From the NCBI RefSeq assembly GCF_000426485.1, contig NZ_AUFL01000020.1, positions 1 to 64,000 of the forward strand: a DNA stretch of 64,000 nt, in the 5' to 3' direction. Made by a program: the position numbers and the translations under genes. Below, one piece after another: positions 8,526 to 16,930 of this stretch (position 1 is the stretch's first letter; every line of letters begins with the position of its first letter). This DNA is from Indolivaga capnocytophagoides DSM 22835 (GTDB taxonomy: Bacteria > Bacteroidota > Bacteroidia > Bacteroidales > Dysgonomonadaceae). Below the pieces are notes generated by a model. That model made no database searches and was not told the origin of the DNA. It saw nothing but the letters and a program-made list of their open reading frames with translations.

Positions 8526-9545
8526 ATGAAGAAGGCATATAAATATAGAGGGGGTATAGGAGTATTTGATAAAGAAGGGCAATCTATTTTTGAAAGAGAT
8601 ATTAATACTCTTACCAATAATCAAATCTACCTCCCGACTAAAGTTGAATTAAATGATCCAACGGAGGGATTTTATAACGATAGTTCTATAACTTCAATGT
8701 TGAGTTTTTTTAATAAATACTCAGAAAAAGTGAAAGAGCAATATAATGGGCTTATTGACAAATTTTCTCAAATAGGAATTTATTCATTAAGCAATAATAT
8801 TGATAATGAGCTATTATGGGCTTATTACGGAAGTGGTCATACTGGATTTGCTATAGAATATGATATTGATTTACTGAAGGAATCCTTAAATCATAATAGG
8901 TATTTCCAATTTATATTTGACTTTGATGTTGATTATGTGAAGAAAATTTCTAAGGCAGGTATATCAATACTTCAAGGTGGAGATATTAATGATACTTTAA
9001 AGATATATTTAGGTTCTAAATCATTGTCTTGGGAGCATGAAAAAGAATATCGTTTAATTATAGAGGGAAAAGGATTATTCGATATTGATTATAGAGCAGT
9101 TACTGGAATATATTTTGGGTATAGAATGCAGGATGAAGAAATTGATTTTATAATGAGTGAGTTAAGAGGTCGAAACTTGAAATATTATAAAATGGACTTA
9201 ATAGAATACTCTTATAAATTTAGACCGAAGGAAATATTGGATAAATATATTGATTCTCCTAAATATATTGTAAATAATTTATCCTATAATATTGAAGACC
9301 TTCTCATAACGGAAGATTTTTTGGGAAAAGAAGCATATGCTTATAAGGATAAACTTATCGAAGCAATTGAGAGAGTAAAATATGAGCCTCTAATCAATGA
9401 GATTTATATCGCTACTATTGGTATGGATTCAGGAGAACCTATATTTAAAATATTTACTTATACGAATTCTGGGATTCCGCCAACCAAAGCTTTTTTCTTT
9501 AAATTGGGAATAAATGGAGAGCTTATAAAAATTGATTGTAATTAA
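8526..9545 (+). CDS. DUF2971 domain protein
   Basis: This 339-residue protein has the DUF2971 signature in its first 190 residues: YKYRG at the start, a NDPTEGF motif near 44-50, YSLSNN...LLWAYYGSGHTGFAIEYD at about 85-115 and SWEHEKEYRLI at about 170-180. The biochemical function is not established. The family is often seen in variable and defence-rich regions. The C-terminal 150 residues are unique to this protein as far as I can tell. It is followed by a coupled small membrane protein, forming the right-hand cargo module of the tRNA-Cys element. Confidence 0.8.
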   Translation: MKKAYKYRGGIGVFDKEGQSIFERDINTLTNNQIYLPTKVELNDPTEGFYNDSSITSMLSFFNKYSEKVKEQYNGLIDKFSQIGIYSLSNNIDNELLWAYYGSGHTGFAIEYDIDLLKESLNHNRYFQFIFDFDVDYVKKISKAGISILQGGDINDTLKIYLGSKSLSWEHEKEYRLIIEGKGLFDIDYRAVTGIYFGYRMQDEEIDFIMSELRGRNLKYYKMDLIEYSYKFRPKEILDKYIDSPKYIVNNLSYNIEDLLITEDFLGKEAYAYKDKLIEAIERVKYEPLINEIYIATIGMDSGEPIFKIFTYTNSGIPPTKAFFFKLGINGELIKIDCN

Positions 9546-9558
9546 AAACGAGATAAAG

Positions 9559-9966
9559 ATGACTCATGACGAGAAATTAGATGCTATTCTGCATGGATTA
9601 TTATCTCGTGTTCGAACGAGAATCGAAAATAATGGAATAGATGATGAAAAATTGACCATGCAATTTATTTGTAATGCTCTTTTTAAAAAGGAAGGTCATG
9701 AACTTTGGGAAACTGAATTTCTAGGAAGAAGGTTGCTTTCAGATAGATTTATTGACTTAAAAAACGAATTTCCTGAAATAACGGATTTAGGAATTAAGTT
9801 TATTCAAAATGGAGGGTATAAAAATGAACGGTTTGATAAAAATATTGAAAAAGAACTTCGTATTCAGAATTTGAAAAATGCCAAACGTAGTACGATTGCT
9901 ATTGTGATTTCGATTATATCTTTATTACTTTCTGCCATATATACTATTACTGCGATATTCAAATAA
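9559..9966 (+). CDS. Small protein with C-terminal membrane anchor
   Basis: This protein has about 135 residues. The ATG at 9559 (MTHDEKLDAIL) is chosen over an in-frame TTG at 9532 because a purine-rich stretch precedes it. The cytosolic part is helical and charged. Residues from about 110 to the end form one hydrophobic segment (AIVISIISLLLSAIYTITAIF), so the protein is tail-anchored. It starts 13 bp after the DUF2971 stop, so the two genes are likely co-expressed. A sensor or effector pair with a membrane component fits known abortive-infection layouts. No family was recognised. Confidence 0.65.
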   Translation: MTHDEKLDAILHGLLSRVRTRIENNGIDDEKLTMQFICNALFKKEGHELWETEFLGRRLLSDRFIDLKNEFPEITDLGIKFIQNGGYKNERFDKNIEKELRIQNLKNAKRSTIAIVISIISLLLSAIYTITAIFK

Positions 9967-9969
9967 TAT

Positions 9970-9996
9970 TTGCAGTTCCGTACCTTTCTCCGTACC
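9970..9996. repeat. Right-end TTGCAG plus paired CCGTACC repeats, candidate integrase arm sites
   Basis: TTGCAG (9970-9975) is followed by CCGTACC at 9978-9984 and 9990-9996, again 12 bp apart and in the same orientation as the set at 1424-1453. It lies 58 bp inside the right attachment repeat. Confidence 0.5.
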
Positions 9997-10009
9997 CCTA
10001 AAAATAAGA

Positions 10010-10050
10010 AAGCTCCGAAACTGTTATTAATAAACGATTTCGGAGCTTTA
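10010..10050 (-). terminator. Hairpin downstream of tRNA-Cys
   Basis: AAAGCTCCGAAA pairs with TTTCGGAGCTTT across a short AT-rich loop, immediately beyond the tRNA 3' end. It would end transcripts of the tRNA and possibly readthrough from hisB. It lies on the element side of the attachment repeat. Confidence 0.6.
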
Positions 10051-10053
10051 CTT

Positions 10054-10066
10054 GAGGTTCCTGGCG
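10054..10066. repeat. Right attachment site within the tRNA-Cys 3' end
   Basis: GAGGTTCCTGGCG is identical to 1306-1318 and covers the acceptor 3' strand and part of the T-arm of tRNA-Cys. Integration therefore preserves the gene. Confidence 0.7.
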
Positions 10067-10125
10067 GATTCGAACCGCCGTAAACGGTTTTGCAGACCGG
10101 CGCCTAGCCACTCGGCCAAGGAACC
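10055..10125 (-). tRNA. tRNA-Cys (anticodon GCA)
   Basis: The 71-nt cloverleaf has acceptor GGTTCCT/AGGAACC with discriminator U, T-arm GGCGG-TTCGAAT-CCGCC and anticodon loop CTGCAAA with GCA at 10091-10093. U73 and GCA identify a cysteine tRNA. No CCA is encoded. It serves as the integration target of the element to its left. Confidence 0.95.
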
Positions 10126-10144
10126 ATTTCCTTCTTAGCGACTG

Positions 10145-10174
10145 CAAAGATATAAGAATTTCTTTATTTAACAA
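10145..10174 (-). promoter_or_regulatory. Promoter of tRNA-Cys
   Basis: On the minus strand, TTG, exactly 19 bp, then TATCTTTG is a full match to the Bacteroidota promoter. It lies 20 bp upstream of the tRNA 5' end and downstream of the hisB stop. Confidence 0.7.
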
Positions 10175-10191
10175 TGATTCCTAAAGAAAAT

Positions 10192-11310
10192 TCAAATGAT
10201 GCCTTTTGTACTCGGCAGCTCGTAATTGAAAATATCCCGTTTTTTAGCCATCTTAATCGCTCTGGCTAAGGCTTTAAAGATACCTTCTATCTTATGATGT
10301 TCATTTGCTCCTTCTGCTTTTATATTCAGATTCATTTTCGCTGAGTCGCTTAATGATTTGAAGAAATGTAAAAACATTTCAGTAGGCATATCTCCAACTT
10401 TTTCTCTTTTGAAGTCAGCTTCCCAAACTAGCCATGGACGTCCACCGAAGTCAATAGCTACGGAACACAAGCAATCGTCCATAGGAAGACAGTATCCATA
10501 ACGTTCAATCCCCCTTTTATCACCTAGAGCCAGACTGATGGCTTCGCCTAATGCTATAGCGGTATCTTCTATCGTATGATGTTCATCAACGTTTAAGTCT
10601 CCGTTGACTCTGATTGTAAGATCAACATTGGCATGTTTGCCGATTTGTTCGAGCATATGGTCGAAAAAGCCCAGCCCTGTATGAATATCACAAACGCCTT
10701 TACCATCCAGATTTAAAGAAACAAAGATATCAGTTTCTTTTGTAGTCCGTTTCACTTCGGCACGACGTTCTCCTGCGAAAAGATATTCACTGACAACATC
10801 CCAATCTGAAGTTTGCAACGCACAAAATGGTTTTAATTCGGAAGGAACGTCAATATCTTCACGTAGAAAAATAGCCTTAGCTCCTAAATTCTTAGCTAAT
10901 TCCACATCCGTAAGCCTGTCTCCTATGACAAATGAACGGTTGAGGTCATAATCTCCGCCTGTATATTTACCAAGCATTCCTGTTCGGGGTTTACGTGTTG
11001 GAGCATTATCTTCGGGAAAGCTTCGGTCTATCAGTATATCATCAAAGGTAACACCTTCGCCTTCGAGGGTTTTCAGCATCTTGTTGTGTGCAGGCCAGAA
11101 TGTATCTTCAGGAAAAGAGGATGTACCCAAACCATCCTGATTGGTGACCATTACAAATTCGAAATCGAGATTCTTTTGAATAAAGTATAAGTTACGTATA
11201 ACCTTAGGATAAAATTCAAGTTTCTCTAAACTATCCAATTGGTAATCGATAGGCGGTTCAATTACGATTGTTCCGTCCCTGTCTATAAATAAAGCTCGTT
11301 TTGACATCAA
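10192..11310 (-). CDS. hisB: Bifunctional histidinol-phosphatase / imidazoleglycerol-phosphate dehydratase
   Basis: HisB catalyses steps 6 and 8 of histidine synthesis in the cytoplasm. The N-terminal HAD phosphatase (about 1-165) shows FIDRDGT with the catalytic Asp pair and KPRTGM. The C-terminal dehydratase (about 175-372) shows the metal-binding DEHHTIED and NEHHKIEG motifs. The 372-residue length is normal for the fused form. It begins directly after the hisC stop and is the last gene of the operon. The tRNA-Cys follows on the same strand. Confidence 0.95.
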   Translation of the reverse strand: MMSKRALFIDRDGTIVIEPPIDYQLDSLEKLEFYPKVIRNLYFIQKNLDFEFVMVTNQDGLGTSSFPEDTFWPAHNKMLKTLEGEGVTFDDILIDRSFPEDNAPTRKPRTGMLGKYTGGDYDLNRSFVIGDRLTDVELAKNLGAKAIFLREDIDVPSELKPFCALQTSDWDVVSEYLFAGERRAEVKRTTKETDIFVSLNLDGKGVCDIHTGLGFFDHMLEQIGKHANVDLTIRVNGDLNVDEHHTIEDTAIALGEAISLALGDKRGIERYGYCLPMDDCLCSVAIDFGGRPWLVWEADFKREKVGDMPTEMFLHFFKSLSDSAKMNLNIKAEGANEHHKIEGIFKALARAIKMAKKRDIFNYELPSTKGII

Positions 11311-12339
11311 TTATAAAGATTTTAAAGATTCAATCAGGATTTTGTTTTCAGATTCCGTTCCTACGGTTATTCTTAAACAATCCCGGCATAATGAAATAGA
11401 ATTGCGGTTGCGGACAATAATTCCTTTTTCAACTAAAGAGTTGTATGTTTTATTCGCATCTTTAACTTTCACTAAAATAAAATTAGCATCCGATGGATAT
11501 ATTTTTTCCACAAAAGAGACTTGTCCTAAGTTATTATTCAACCATTCTCTTTGAGCTATCAGCGTTTTTACCCATTCTTCTTTTAGCGATGTTTTGTTCA
11601 GTTCTTCCAAAACAAAGTTTTGTGTAAGAATATTGATATTATAAGGATATTTCACCTTATTAAAATAGCTGATAATCTCAACAGAAGCAAAAGCCATACC
11701 CAGCCGGATTGCAGCCAGTCCCCATGCTTTAGAAAAGGTTTGAAGAACAATCAGGTTCGGATAAGTGTCTAAATCGGGTAACCAGCTGTTTTTTATCGAG
11801 AAATCGATATAAGCTTCGTCGATTATTACAATACCCTTAAATGAAGTAACAACCTTCAGTACCTCAGATTTATCAAGTATATTAGCCGAAGGATTATTTG
11901 GCGAACATAGGAAAATTAATTTAGTCTGCTCATCTACTTTTTTTAGCAGAAGATCGGCATTGAGGCTGTAATCGTCATTAAGTAAAACCTGACGGTATTC
12001 AACATTATTGATGTCTGCACATACTTTATACATTCCGTAACTAGGATCTATTGCAACCACGTTGTCTTTACCCGGTTCGCAGAATACCCTGTACACAATA
12101 TCGATAGGCTCGTCACTGCCATTACCGAAGAATATTTTATCGACCTCAACGCCTTTGATTTTGGAAACACGTTCTTTAAGTTTCCATTGAAGAGGATCCG
12201 GATAACGGTTGTAAGGCCCGTTCAATGGATTTTCATTCGCATCAAGATAAACTGATGCTTCTCCTTTGAATTCATCCCGAGCCGAGGAATAAGCTTTCAA
12301 GCTTTGTATATTTTTACGAACCAATCTGTTTAAGTCCAT
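11311..12339 (-). CDS. hisC: Histidinol-phosphate aminotransferase
   Basis: This PLP-dependent fold-type I aminotransferase has 342 residues. It shows the N-terminal YLDANENP, the [10 protein letters not shown] and SPNNPS cofactor/substrate segments, IIDEAYIDF, and the PLP lysine Lys204 in [14 protein letters not shown]. It converts imidazole-acetol phosphate to histidinol phosphate. It is separated from the upstream operon gene by a 320-bp gap, unusually long for this operon, and it abuts hisB. Confidence 0.95.
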   Translation of the reverse strand: MDLNRLVRKNIQSLKAYSSARDEFKGEASVYLDANENPLNGPYNRYPDPLQWKLKERVSKIKGVEVDKIFFGNGSDEPIDIVYRVFCEPGKDNVVAIDPSYGMYKVCADINNVEYRQVLLNDDYSLNADLLLKKVDEQTKLIFLCSPNNPSANILDKSEVLKVVTSFKGIVIIDEAYIDFSIKNSWLPDLDTYPNLIVLQTFSKAWGLAAIRLGMAFASVEIISYFNKVKYPYNINILTQNFVLEELNKTSLKEEWVKTLIAQREWLNNNLGQVSFVEKIYPSDANFILVKVKDANKTYNSLVEKGIIVRNRNSISLCRDCLRITVGTESENKILIESLKSL

Positions 12340-12660
12340 ATTTAAGTAAATTATTTTTTTTTCTGAAAAAGGTTACAGAATCAGTTATCAATATTTTATT
12401 TCGAAAAGGTAACAAAGGTTCCACACTTTATGTACATTTTGGGGGGGTACTGTTTTATTATAAACGCCGTTCTTTGGGATTACAAATCTCGAGTAATGAA
12501 AAATCTTTTACCTGTTAATACCGGACGAATAATTATTCACCCCTGTAGAATTTCTAAAAAGGTTACAAAGGTTACTACCCTTTTTACTCATATTTATTTA
12601 TCAATAACCATTTTTTCTGATCATTCAGTGCATCATCTATTTATACACTTATAGATAAAA
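12340..12660. other. 320-bp gap in the his operon with repeated GTAACCTTTT motifs
   Basis: I see no credible gene. On the minus strand the motif TGTAACCTTTT, or close variants, appears at 12366-12377, 12404-12414 and 12556-12567. The last two are each followed by a second half-copy in tandem. A run of seven G lies at 12441-12447. The repeats may be regulator sites or the scar of an old insertion. Confidence 0.4.
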
Positions 12661-13581
12661 TTACAGAATACTCTTAACTGTTTTTTCGTAAGTAGTTACA
12701 ACAAAAACGATCAAAGGCTCATTGCCTGTATTGGTTATGGAATGGTAATTATTGTCTCCTTGTATTGAGGTTATATTACCCTTTTTCAAGTTCAGAGTGC
12801 GGGTTTCGTTATTCTCGCCGACTCTCTCAGTATAACTTCCTTCACCATTGATGATTACATATAATTCCTGTTCTTTTTTAGATCCATGTTCATGAAATCC
12901 GGCTTGGTCACCTTTATTGAGTAATACCATATAAACACCGATCCTGTTATTTACTAAAGCTCCTTTCTCGAAAACCGAAAGCATATACACTATTCCGTTT
13001 CCTCCGTACATCGGATCTCGTTTTTCTATATCCAATACCGTATTCTGAGGTTTTCCGAATGGTACTACATTGATATCTATATATTTTGCAACAGTATCAA
13101 GAATATGTTGCTGCTCGCTGTTCCAATTAGTATTCATAAGATTATTATCAGTATTTATTGTTTTTTCGAGTGAGTAATGTGGAATACCTATTTCGATAAA
13201 TTCTTCGCCAAGTTGTTTATATTTCAATTTAAAATAAAATTCAGCAACGACTTTTCTCGCATGTATTGCTATCTTTGAATACCCTAGTTCCTTCGCTTTT
13301 TGTTCTGCAAATAAAATTAATTTGCGTCCTATGCCACTTCCCTGAAAATGATAATCGACAGCCATTTGTCTTAATCTAAGAGTTGTATTATCTACTTTAG
13401 ATAATATGCAAGTACCGGCAATAATACCATCCACATCGCAAACACATAAAATATCATTTTGGTCATTCATCAGATCTTCAGTAGAGAATCTCAATCCCAA
13501 GGGTTTACGTAAAACTTCATACCTTAGATCTACAGTTTGCTTGTAAGCTTTGGATCCGTATTCAATAGTATAGCAGCTCAT
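12661..13581 (-). CDS. GNAT acetyltransferase fused to a cupin domain
   Basis: This 306-residue protein has two domains. Residues 1-140 are a GNAT N-acetyltransferase with the acetyl-CoA loop QGSGIGRKLI at about 82-91. Residues 170-306 are a cupin with the metal-binding pattern GFHEHGSKKEQELYVIINGEG and a second motif ending in YHSITN. The start overlaps the hisD stop by 4 nt, so it is in the his operon. The substrate is unknown. The cupin could act as a sensor or isomerase-like domain. A moonlighting role in histidine metabolism is inference from context. Confidence 0.8.
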   Translation of the reverse strand: MSCYTIEYGSKAYKQTVDLRYEVLRKPLGLRFSTEDLMNDQNDILCVCDVDGIIAGTCILSKVDNTTLRLRQMAVDYHFQGSGIGRKLILFAEQKAKELGYSKIAIHARKVVAEFYFKLKYKQLGEEFIEIGIPHYSLEKTINTDNNLMNTNWNSEQQHILDTVAKYIDINVVPFGKPQNTVLDIEKRDPMYGGNGIVYMLSVFEKGALVNNRIGVYMVLLNKGDQAGFHEHGSKKEQELYVIINGEGSYTERVGENNETRTLNLKKGNITSIQGDNNYHSITNTGNEPLIVFVVTTYEKTVKSIL

Positions 13582-14855
13582 TCTTTAAGTCTTAATGTTA
13601 TAGCATTTTTGTGAGCGAAAAGCAGTTCGTTTTCAGCCATTATTTCAATTGTGTTTCCTAAATTTTGTATACCCTCACGGCTGATCTCCTGAAAAGTTAT
13701 TTTCTTTATAAAACTATCGAGATTGACTCCGCTGTAGGCTTTGGCATATCCGTTAGTTGGCAGGGTGTGATTCGTACCTGAGGCGTAATCACCGGCACTT
13801 TCGGGGGTATAGTTCCCTAAAAATACAGATCCGGCATTGATTATCTTATCTGCAATGTTTATATAACCTTCTGTTTCTATGATCAGATGCTCGGGTGCAT
13901 ATTCATTGGTGAGATCTATAATCTCGTCCGTATTTTGTAACAAGATGGCTTTGCTGTGTACTAACGCTTTTTCTGCAATCTCTTTACGGGGTAGTTCGGC
14001 AAGTTGTTTCTCTATTTCAGTCAATACATTATCGATCAGTTTTTCATCGGTAGTCGTTAGTATAACCTGACTATCAGGCCCATGTTCTGCTTGAGAGAGT
14101 AGATCGGCAGCTATAAATGCCGGATTGGCTGTCTGATCGGCTATTACTTGTACTTCCGATGGTCCTGCGGGCATGTCTATTGCAACATCTTTGAGACTTA
14201 CCAATTGTTTGGCTGCCATTACATACTGATTACCGGGACCGAATATTTTATATACTTTCGGTATTGACTCTGTTCCGTATGCCATTGCACCGATAGCCTG
14301 TACACCTCCGGCTTTATAAATCTGATTTACACCTGCAGTCTTAGCGGCATAGAGTATTGCGGGATTTATATTGCCGTCTTTATCGGGTGGGGTACATAAC
14401 ACTATTTCTTTACAGCCTGCTATTTTAGCGGGAACAGCCAACATCAGAACTGTCGAAAACAGGGGTGCACTTCCTCCGGGGATGTAAAGCCCCACTTTTT
14501 CTATTCCTACCGACTTTTGCCAGCAGATAACACCTTCGGTCGTTTCTATCTTTCTGGATTCGAATACCTGTGACTGATGAAACTTCTCGATATTCCGGCA
14601 AGCGGTTGTTATAGCTGTTTTTAATTCTTCGGATAATTTTTTTTCAGACTCGGCAATCTCCGAAATCTCAACTTTCAAAGAGGATAGTTTTACCTTGTCA
14701 AACTTTTCTTCATACTGTATTACGGCCTTGTCTCCATTTTGTTTAATGTCGGACAGGATTGCCGAAACGGTATCATTCAGAGAAGATGTATCGAATGTAG
14801 GTCGTTGAATCAACTTTTCCCATTCTTCCCTTTTCGGATATCTTATAACTTGCAT
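13578..14855 (-). CDS. hisD: Histidinol dehydrogenase
   Basis: HisD performs the last two oxidations, from L-histidinol to L-histidine, with NAD and zinc. The 425-residue protein shows the family blocks IPGGSAPLFSTVLMLAVPAKIAGC, the GPGNQYVMAAKQLV segment, the DMPAGPSEV block, SQAEHGPDSQ, NEYAPEHL and the C-terminal GTNHTLPTNGYAKAYSG. It overlaps the upstream GNAT gene by one base and the downstream fusion gene by 4 nt. Confidence 0.97.
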   Translation of the reverse strand: MQVIRYPKREEWEKLIQRPTFDTSSLNDTVSAILSDIKQNGDKAVIQYEEKFDKVKLSSLKVEISEIAESEKKLSEELKTAITTACRNIEKFHQSQVFESRKIETTEGVICWQKSVGIEKVGLYIPGGSAPLFSTVLMLAVPAKIAGCKEIVLCTPPDKDGNINPAILYAAKTAGVNQIYKAGGVQAIGAMAYGTESIPKVYKIFGPGNQYVMAAKQLVSLKDVAIDMPAGPSEVQVIADQTANPAFIAADLLSQAEHGPDSQVILTTTDEKLIDNVLTEIEKQLAELPRKEIAEKALVHSKAILLQNTDEIIDLTNEYAPEHLIIETEGYINIADKIINAGSVFLGNYTPESAGDYASGTNHTLPTNGYAKAYSGVNLDSFIKKITFQEISREGIQNLGNTIEIMAENELLFAHKNAITLRLKE

Positions 14856-15385
14856 TAGATTGTAAATTCTTTTTTTAATAAGCCATATATGGCCAAGTCT
14901 GTAAATTGATTGTCACAAAGAAGTTCCCCGTCTCTTTCTATACCTTCGAGCGTAAAGTCGAGACGTTGAGCAACTTTCCGGCTACGTTGGTTTTCTGTTG
15001 CAGCTTTTATTACTATTTTGTTTAGATCGAGTTCGGTAAAACCATACATCAGTAATTCTTTAACCGATCGGGTCATGATGCCTTTACCTTCAAATCGGGT
15101 AGAGAGCCAATAGCCGACTTCTGCCTTTTTATTCAGCATGTCTATATTATTAAACCCAACAAGCCCGGCAAACTCCTTTTTGTAAAATATACAGAACTGA
15201 GGTTTGTCTTCTTCCACTGCACTTTGCACAAATTCCCGAGTATCGTCTTCCTTTAGAGTACTGTCTACAAAAGGAAGCCAGGTTCTCAGTTGTTTGCGTT
15301 CTGTATCCAACGCTTTAAATATGAGTGGTACAGCGTCTATGGAAATTTTTTTTAACCGGATGTTTTCCGTGATTTCTATTATCAT
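14855..15385 (-). CDS. RimJ/RimL-type GNAT acetyltransferase
   Basis: This 176-residue protein has the GNAT layout of the ribosomal-protein N-acetyltransferase branch: RTWLPFVDS near 36-44, GYWLSTRFEGKGIMTRSVKELL at about 95-116, and NQRSRKVAQRLDFTLEGIERDGE at about 137-159. The substrate may be a protein N-terminus or a small molecule. It overlaps the upstream membrane-protein gene by 4 nt and hisD by one base, so it is translationally coupled inside the his operon. It has no known role in histidine synthesis. Confidence 0.85.
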   Translation of the reverse strand: MIIEITENIRLKKISIDAVPLIFKALDTERKQLRTWLPFVDSTLKEDDTREFVQSAVEEDKPQFCIFYKKEFAGLVGFNNIDMLNKKAEVGYWLSTRFEGKGIMTRSVKELLMYGFTELDLNKIVIKAATENQRSRKVAQRLDFTLEGIERDGELLCDNQFTDLAIYGLLKKEFTI

Positions 15386-15852
15386 AGGGCAGAATATGGA
15401 TTTTTCAGGACTTTAGCGTCTTCCTCGCACAAGTCCAGATTTTTAATCGTTCTCGAAACAGAGGCCCGGTTTAATAATAAAACCAATACACAGAATAACG
15501 AGATATACACAAACTTTTCATCACCGGTCATAATGTACGCGGCAGTCGAAAATAAAGTCATAACAGCCATAACAAACCACGATACCAGCAGCCCTTTTCT
15601 GTAAATAAAGAGTTTTTCCTGTAGTCCACGTTTGTGTTTAGCTGATTTGCATTTTTTCCGAAGATATATCAAAGCATAGATCAGTCCCAGAATAATAATA
15701 ATCACATCCGATACCAGAAAAGGAATATCAAATTCGTCTTCCCGATAGGGTACAACTTCCCATTTCGAAAAAGCAAGAAATGCGCCTAATGCAAGAACTA
15801 TTATTCCGTGTGTCAGATATAACGATCTGAAGTAGCTTTGTACACTATACAT
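15382..15852 (-). CDS. Four-helix membrane protein of unknown function
   Basis: This 156-residue protein has hydrophobic segments at about 15-30, 45-65, 90-108 and 115-130, and a basic loop (RKKCKSAKHKRG) between helices 2 and 3. I recognise no family. It lies between hisG and the acetyltransferase gene in the his operon, 95 bp after hisG, with one copy of the dispersed palindromic repeat in that gap. Confidence 0.7.
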   Translation of the reverse strand: MYSVQSYFRSLYLTHGIIVLALGAFLAFSKWEVVPYREDEFDIPFLVSDVIIIILGLIYALIYLRKKCKSAKHKRGLQEKLFIYRKGLLVSWFVMAVMTLFSTAAYIMTGDEKFVYISLFCVLVLLLNRASVSRTIKNLDLCEEDAKVLKNPYSAL

Positions 15853-15917
15853 ACTTATAAGGTGTTATTAACATTCAATCCGGATAACGGTAAAAACTGA
15901 TCTTACGGCATTATCCT

Positions 15918-15950
15918 TTGCCAAGATAATAAAAAGGATTGAGACCCTAT
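15918..15950. repeat. Dispersed palindromic repeat, copy a (at hisG stop)
   Basis: Read on the minus strand, it begins at the TAG stop of hisG (TAGGGTCTCAATCC) and continues TTTTTATTATCTTGGCAA. It is a degenerate member of the repeat family with core AAGGTCTCAGACCTT. Confidence 0.55.
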
Positions 15951-16798
15951 AATATCATCTTTTCAATCGGAATAACCAGAATACCTTCAGCCCCTAATGC
16001 TTTCAGTTTTCCTATTATTTCCCAAAATTCTTTTTCTGCAATGACCGAATGGATCGAACTCCATCCTGTTTCGGCTAATGGCAATACTGTGGGGCTTTTC
16101 ATTCCCGGCAGTAACTTTATAATTTCGTTCAGTTTGTCATTGGGTGCATTCAGTAATATGTATTTCTTACCTTCGGCTTTTTGTACCGAGTTGATACGAA
16201 ATATCAATTCATCCAATATTTGAATTTTGTCGTCTGTCAGCTTTTTATTACTAATAAGCAAAGCCTCAGAGTCCATTACGACAGAAACTTCTTTTAAGCG
16301 GTTGCTTACCAATGTACTTCCCGAACTGACAATATCGAATATCGCATCAGCCAGTCCGATACTTGGAGCAATCTCTACAGACCCCGAAATTACATGAATT
16401 TCTGAATCTATGGAATTTTCTGCGAGAAAATTCTCTAAAATATATGGATATGAGGTTGCAATTTTCTTTCCTTCAAACCATTTTAGGTCATTGTAAGCCT
16501 CATCTTTTGGTATTGCCAACGAAAGTCTGCATTTACTGAACCCCAATCGTTTAACAACTGTAGCATCTTCATGTTTTTCTACATATTCGTTTTCTCCCAC
16601 AATACCTACATCGGCAACCCCTGTTGCCACAGCCTGAGGTATATCATCGTCACGGAGAAATAGTATCTCTACATTAAAGCCCGTGGCCGGCACTAACAGT
16701 GTTCTTTTTTTGTTATTAAGCTTAATGCCTGCTTCCCCAAGCAGTTCCATAGTTTCTTCAAAGAGTCTCCCTTTGGATTGAATAGCGATTCGTAGCAT
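15947..16798 (-). CDS. hisG: ATP phosphoribosyltransferase (long form)
   Basis: HisG is the first and feedback-controlled step of histidine synthesis, joining ATP and PRPP. The start MLRIAIQSKGRLFEE at 16798 fits the family; an in-frame ATG 21 nt upstream lies almost in the attenuator T-tract. The 283-residue length, including a C-terminal regulatory domain (about 210-283, with KYILLNAPNDKLNEI and LPGMKSPTVLPL), marks the long, HisZ-independent form that histidine inhibits. Catalytic-domain blocks include GVADVGIVGENE and the PRPP loop around DAIFDIVSSGSTL. Confidence 0.96.
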   Translation of the reverse strand: MLRIAIQSKGRLFEETMELLGEAGIKLNNKKRTLLVPATGFNVEILFLRDDDIPQAVATGVADVGIVGENEYVEKHEDATVVKRLGFSKCRLSLAIPKDEAYNDLKWFEGKKIATSYPYILENFLAENSIDSEIHVISGSVEIAPSIGLADAIFDIVSSGSTLVSNRLKEVSVVMDSEALLISNKKLTDDKIQILDELIFRINSVQKAEGKKYILLNAPNDKLNEIIKLLPGMKSPTVLPLAETGWSSIHSVIAEKEFWEIIGKLKALGAEGILVIPIEKMIL

Positions 16799-16819
16799 AA
16801 ATTTTGTTTTGTAATACAT

Positions 16820-16847
16820 AAAAAAAGGCTTACCATGCGGTAAGCCT
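16820..16847 (-). terminator. His operon attenuator (rho-independent terminator)
   Basis: The stem AGGCTTACC/GGTAAGCCT (9 bp, 4-nt loop) is followed on the minus strand by seven T. It lies just before hisG. Its 5' arm contains CTTACC, which can pair instead with GGTAAG at the end of the leader-peptide frame (16892-16897), giving mutually exclusive structures. Confidence 0.85.
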
Positions 16848-16888
16848 CTCGTAACTTATATTCTGAAAATTGCATCACAACTAAGTCT

Positions 16889-16930
16889 TCACTTACCAAA
16901 GGAAGAAAAACATAGATGATGGTGATGCAT
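16889..16930 (-). CDS. hisL: His operon leader peptide
   Basis: The short frame encodes MHHHHLCFSSFGK, with four consecutive His codons after Met. An in-frame ATG at 16942 would add MIKK. The frame ends with GGTAAG-TGA, which is complementary to the terminator 5' arm. This is the textbook layout for ribosome-mediated attenuation. Scarce charged His-tRNA stalls the ribosome on the His codons, GGTAAG stays free, the terminator cannot form and hisG is transcribed. When translation reaches the stop, GGTAAG is covered and the terminator forms. Confidence 0.88.
   Translation of the reverse strand: MHHHHLCFSSFGK

Larger units (their letters stand above)
1306..10066. mobile_element. Integrative element inserted at the 3' end of tRNA-Cys
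   Basis: The sequence GAGGTTCCTGGCG at 1306-1318 is repeated in the same orientation at 10054-10066, where it forms the 3' end of an intact tRNA-Cys gene. This is the classical footprint of a tRNA-targeting tyrosine integrase. Between the repeats lie a complete integrase, an excisionase-like HTH protein, a replication initiator of the phage gene II type and two cargo modules. No relaxase or conjugation gene was recognised, so it resembles a small mobilisable or satellite-type integrative element rather than a full conjugative element. The boundaries are inferred from the repeats. Confidence 0.7.

Noticed and set aside
12430-12654. 74-codon plus-strand frame in the his operon gap
   Set aside because: It covers the GTAACC repeats and a G-run, has no family-like sequence and no ribosome site.
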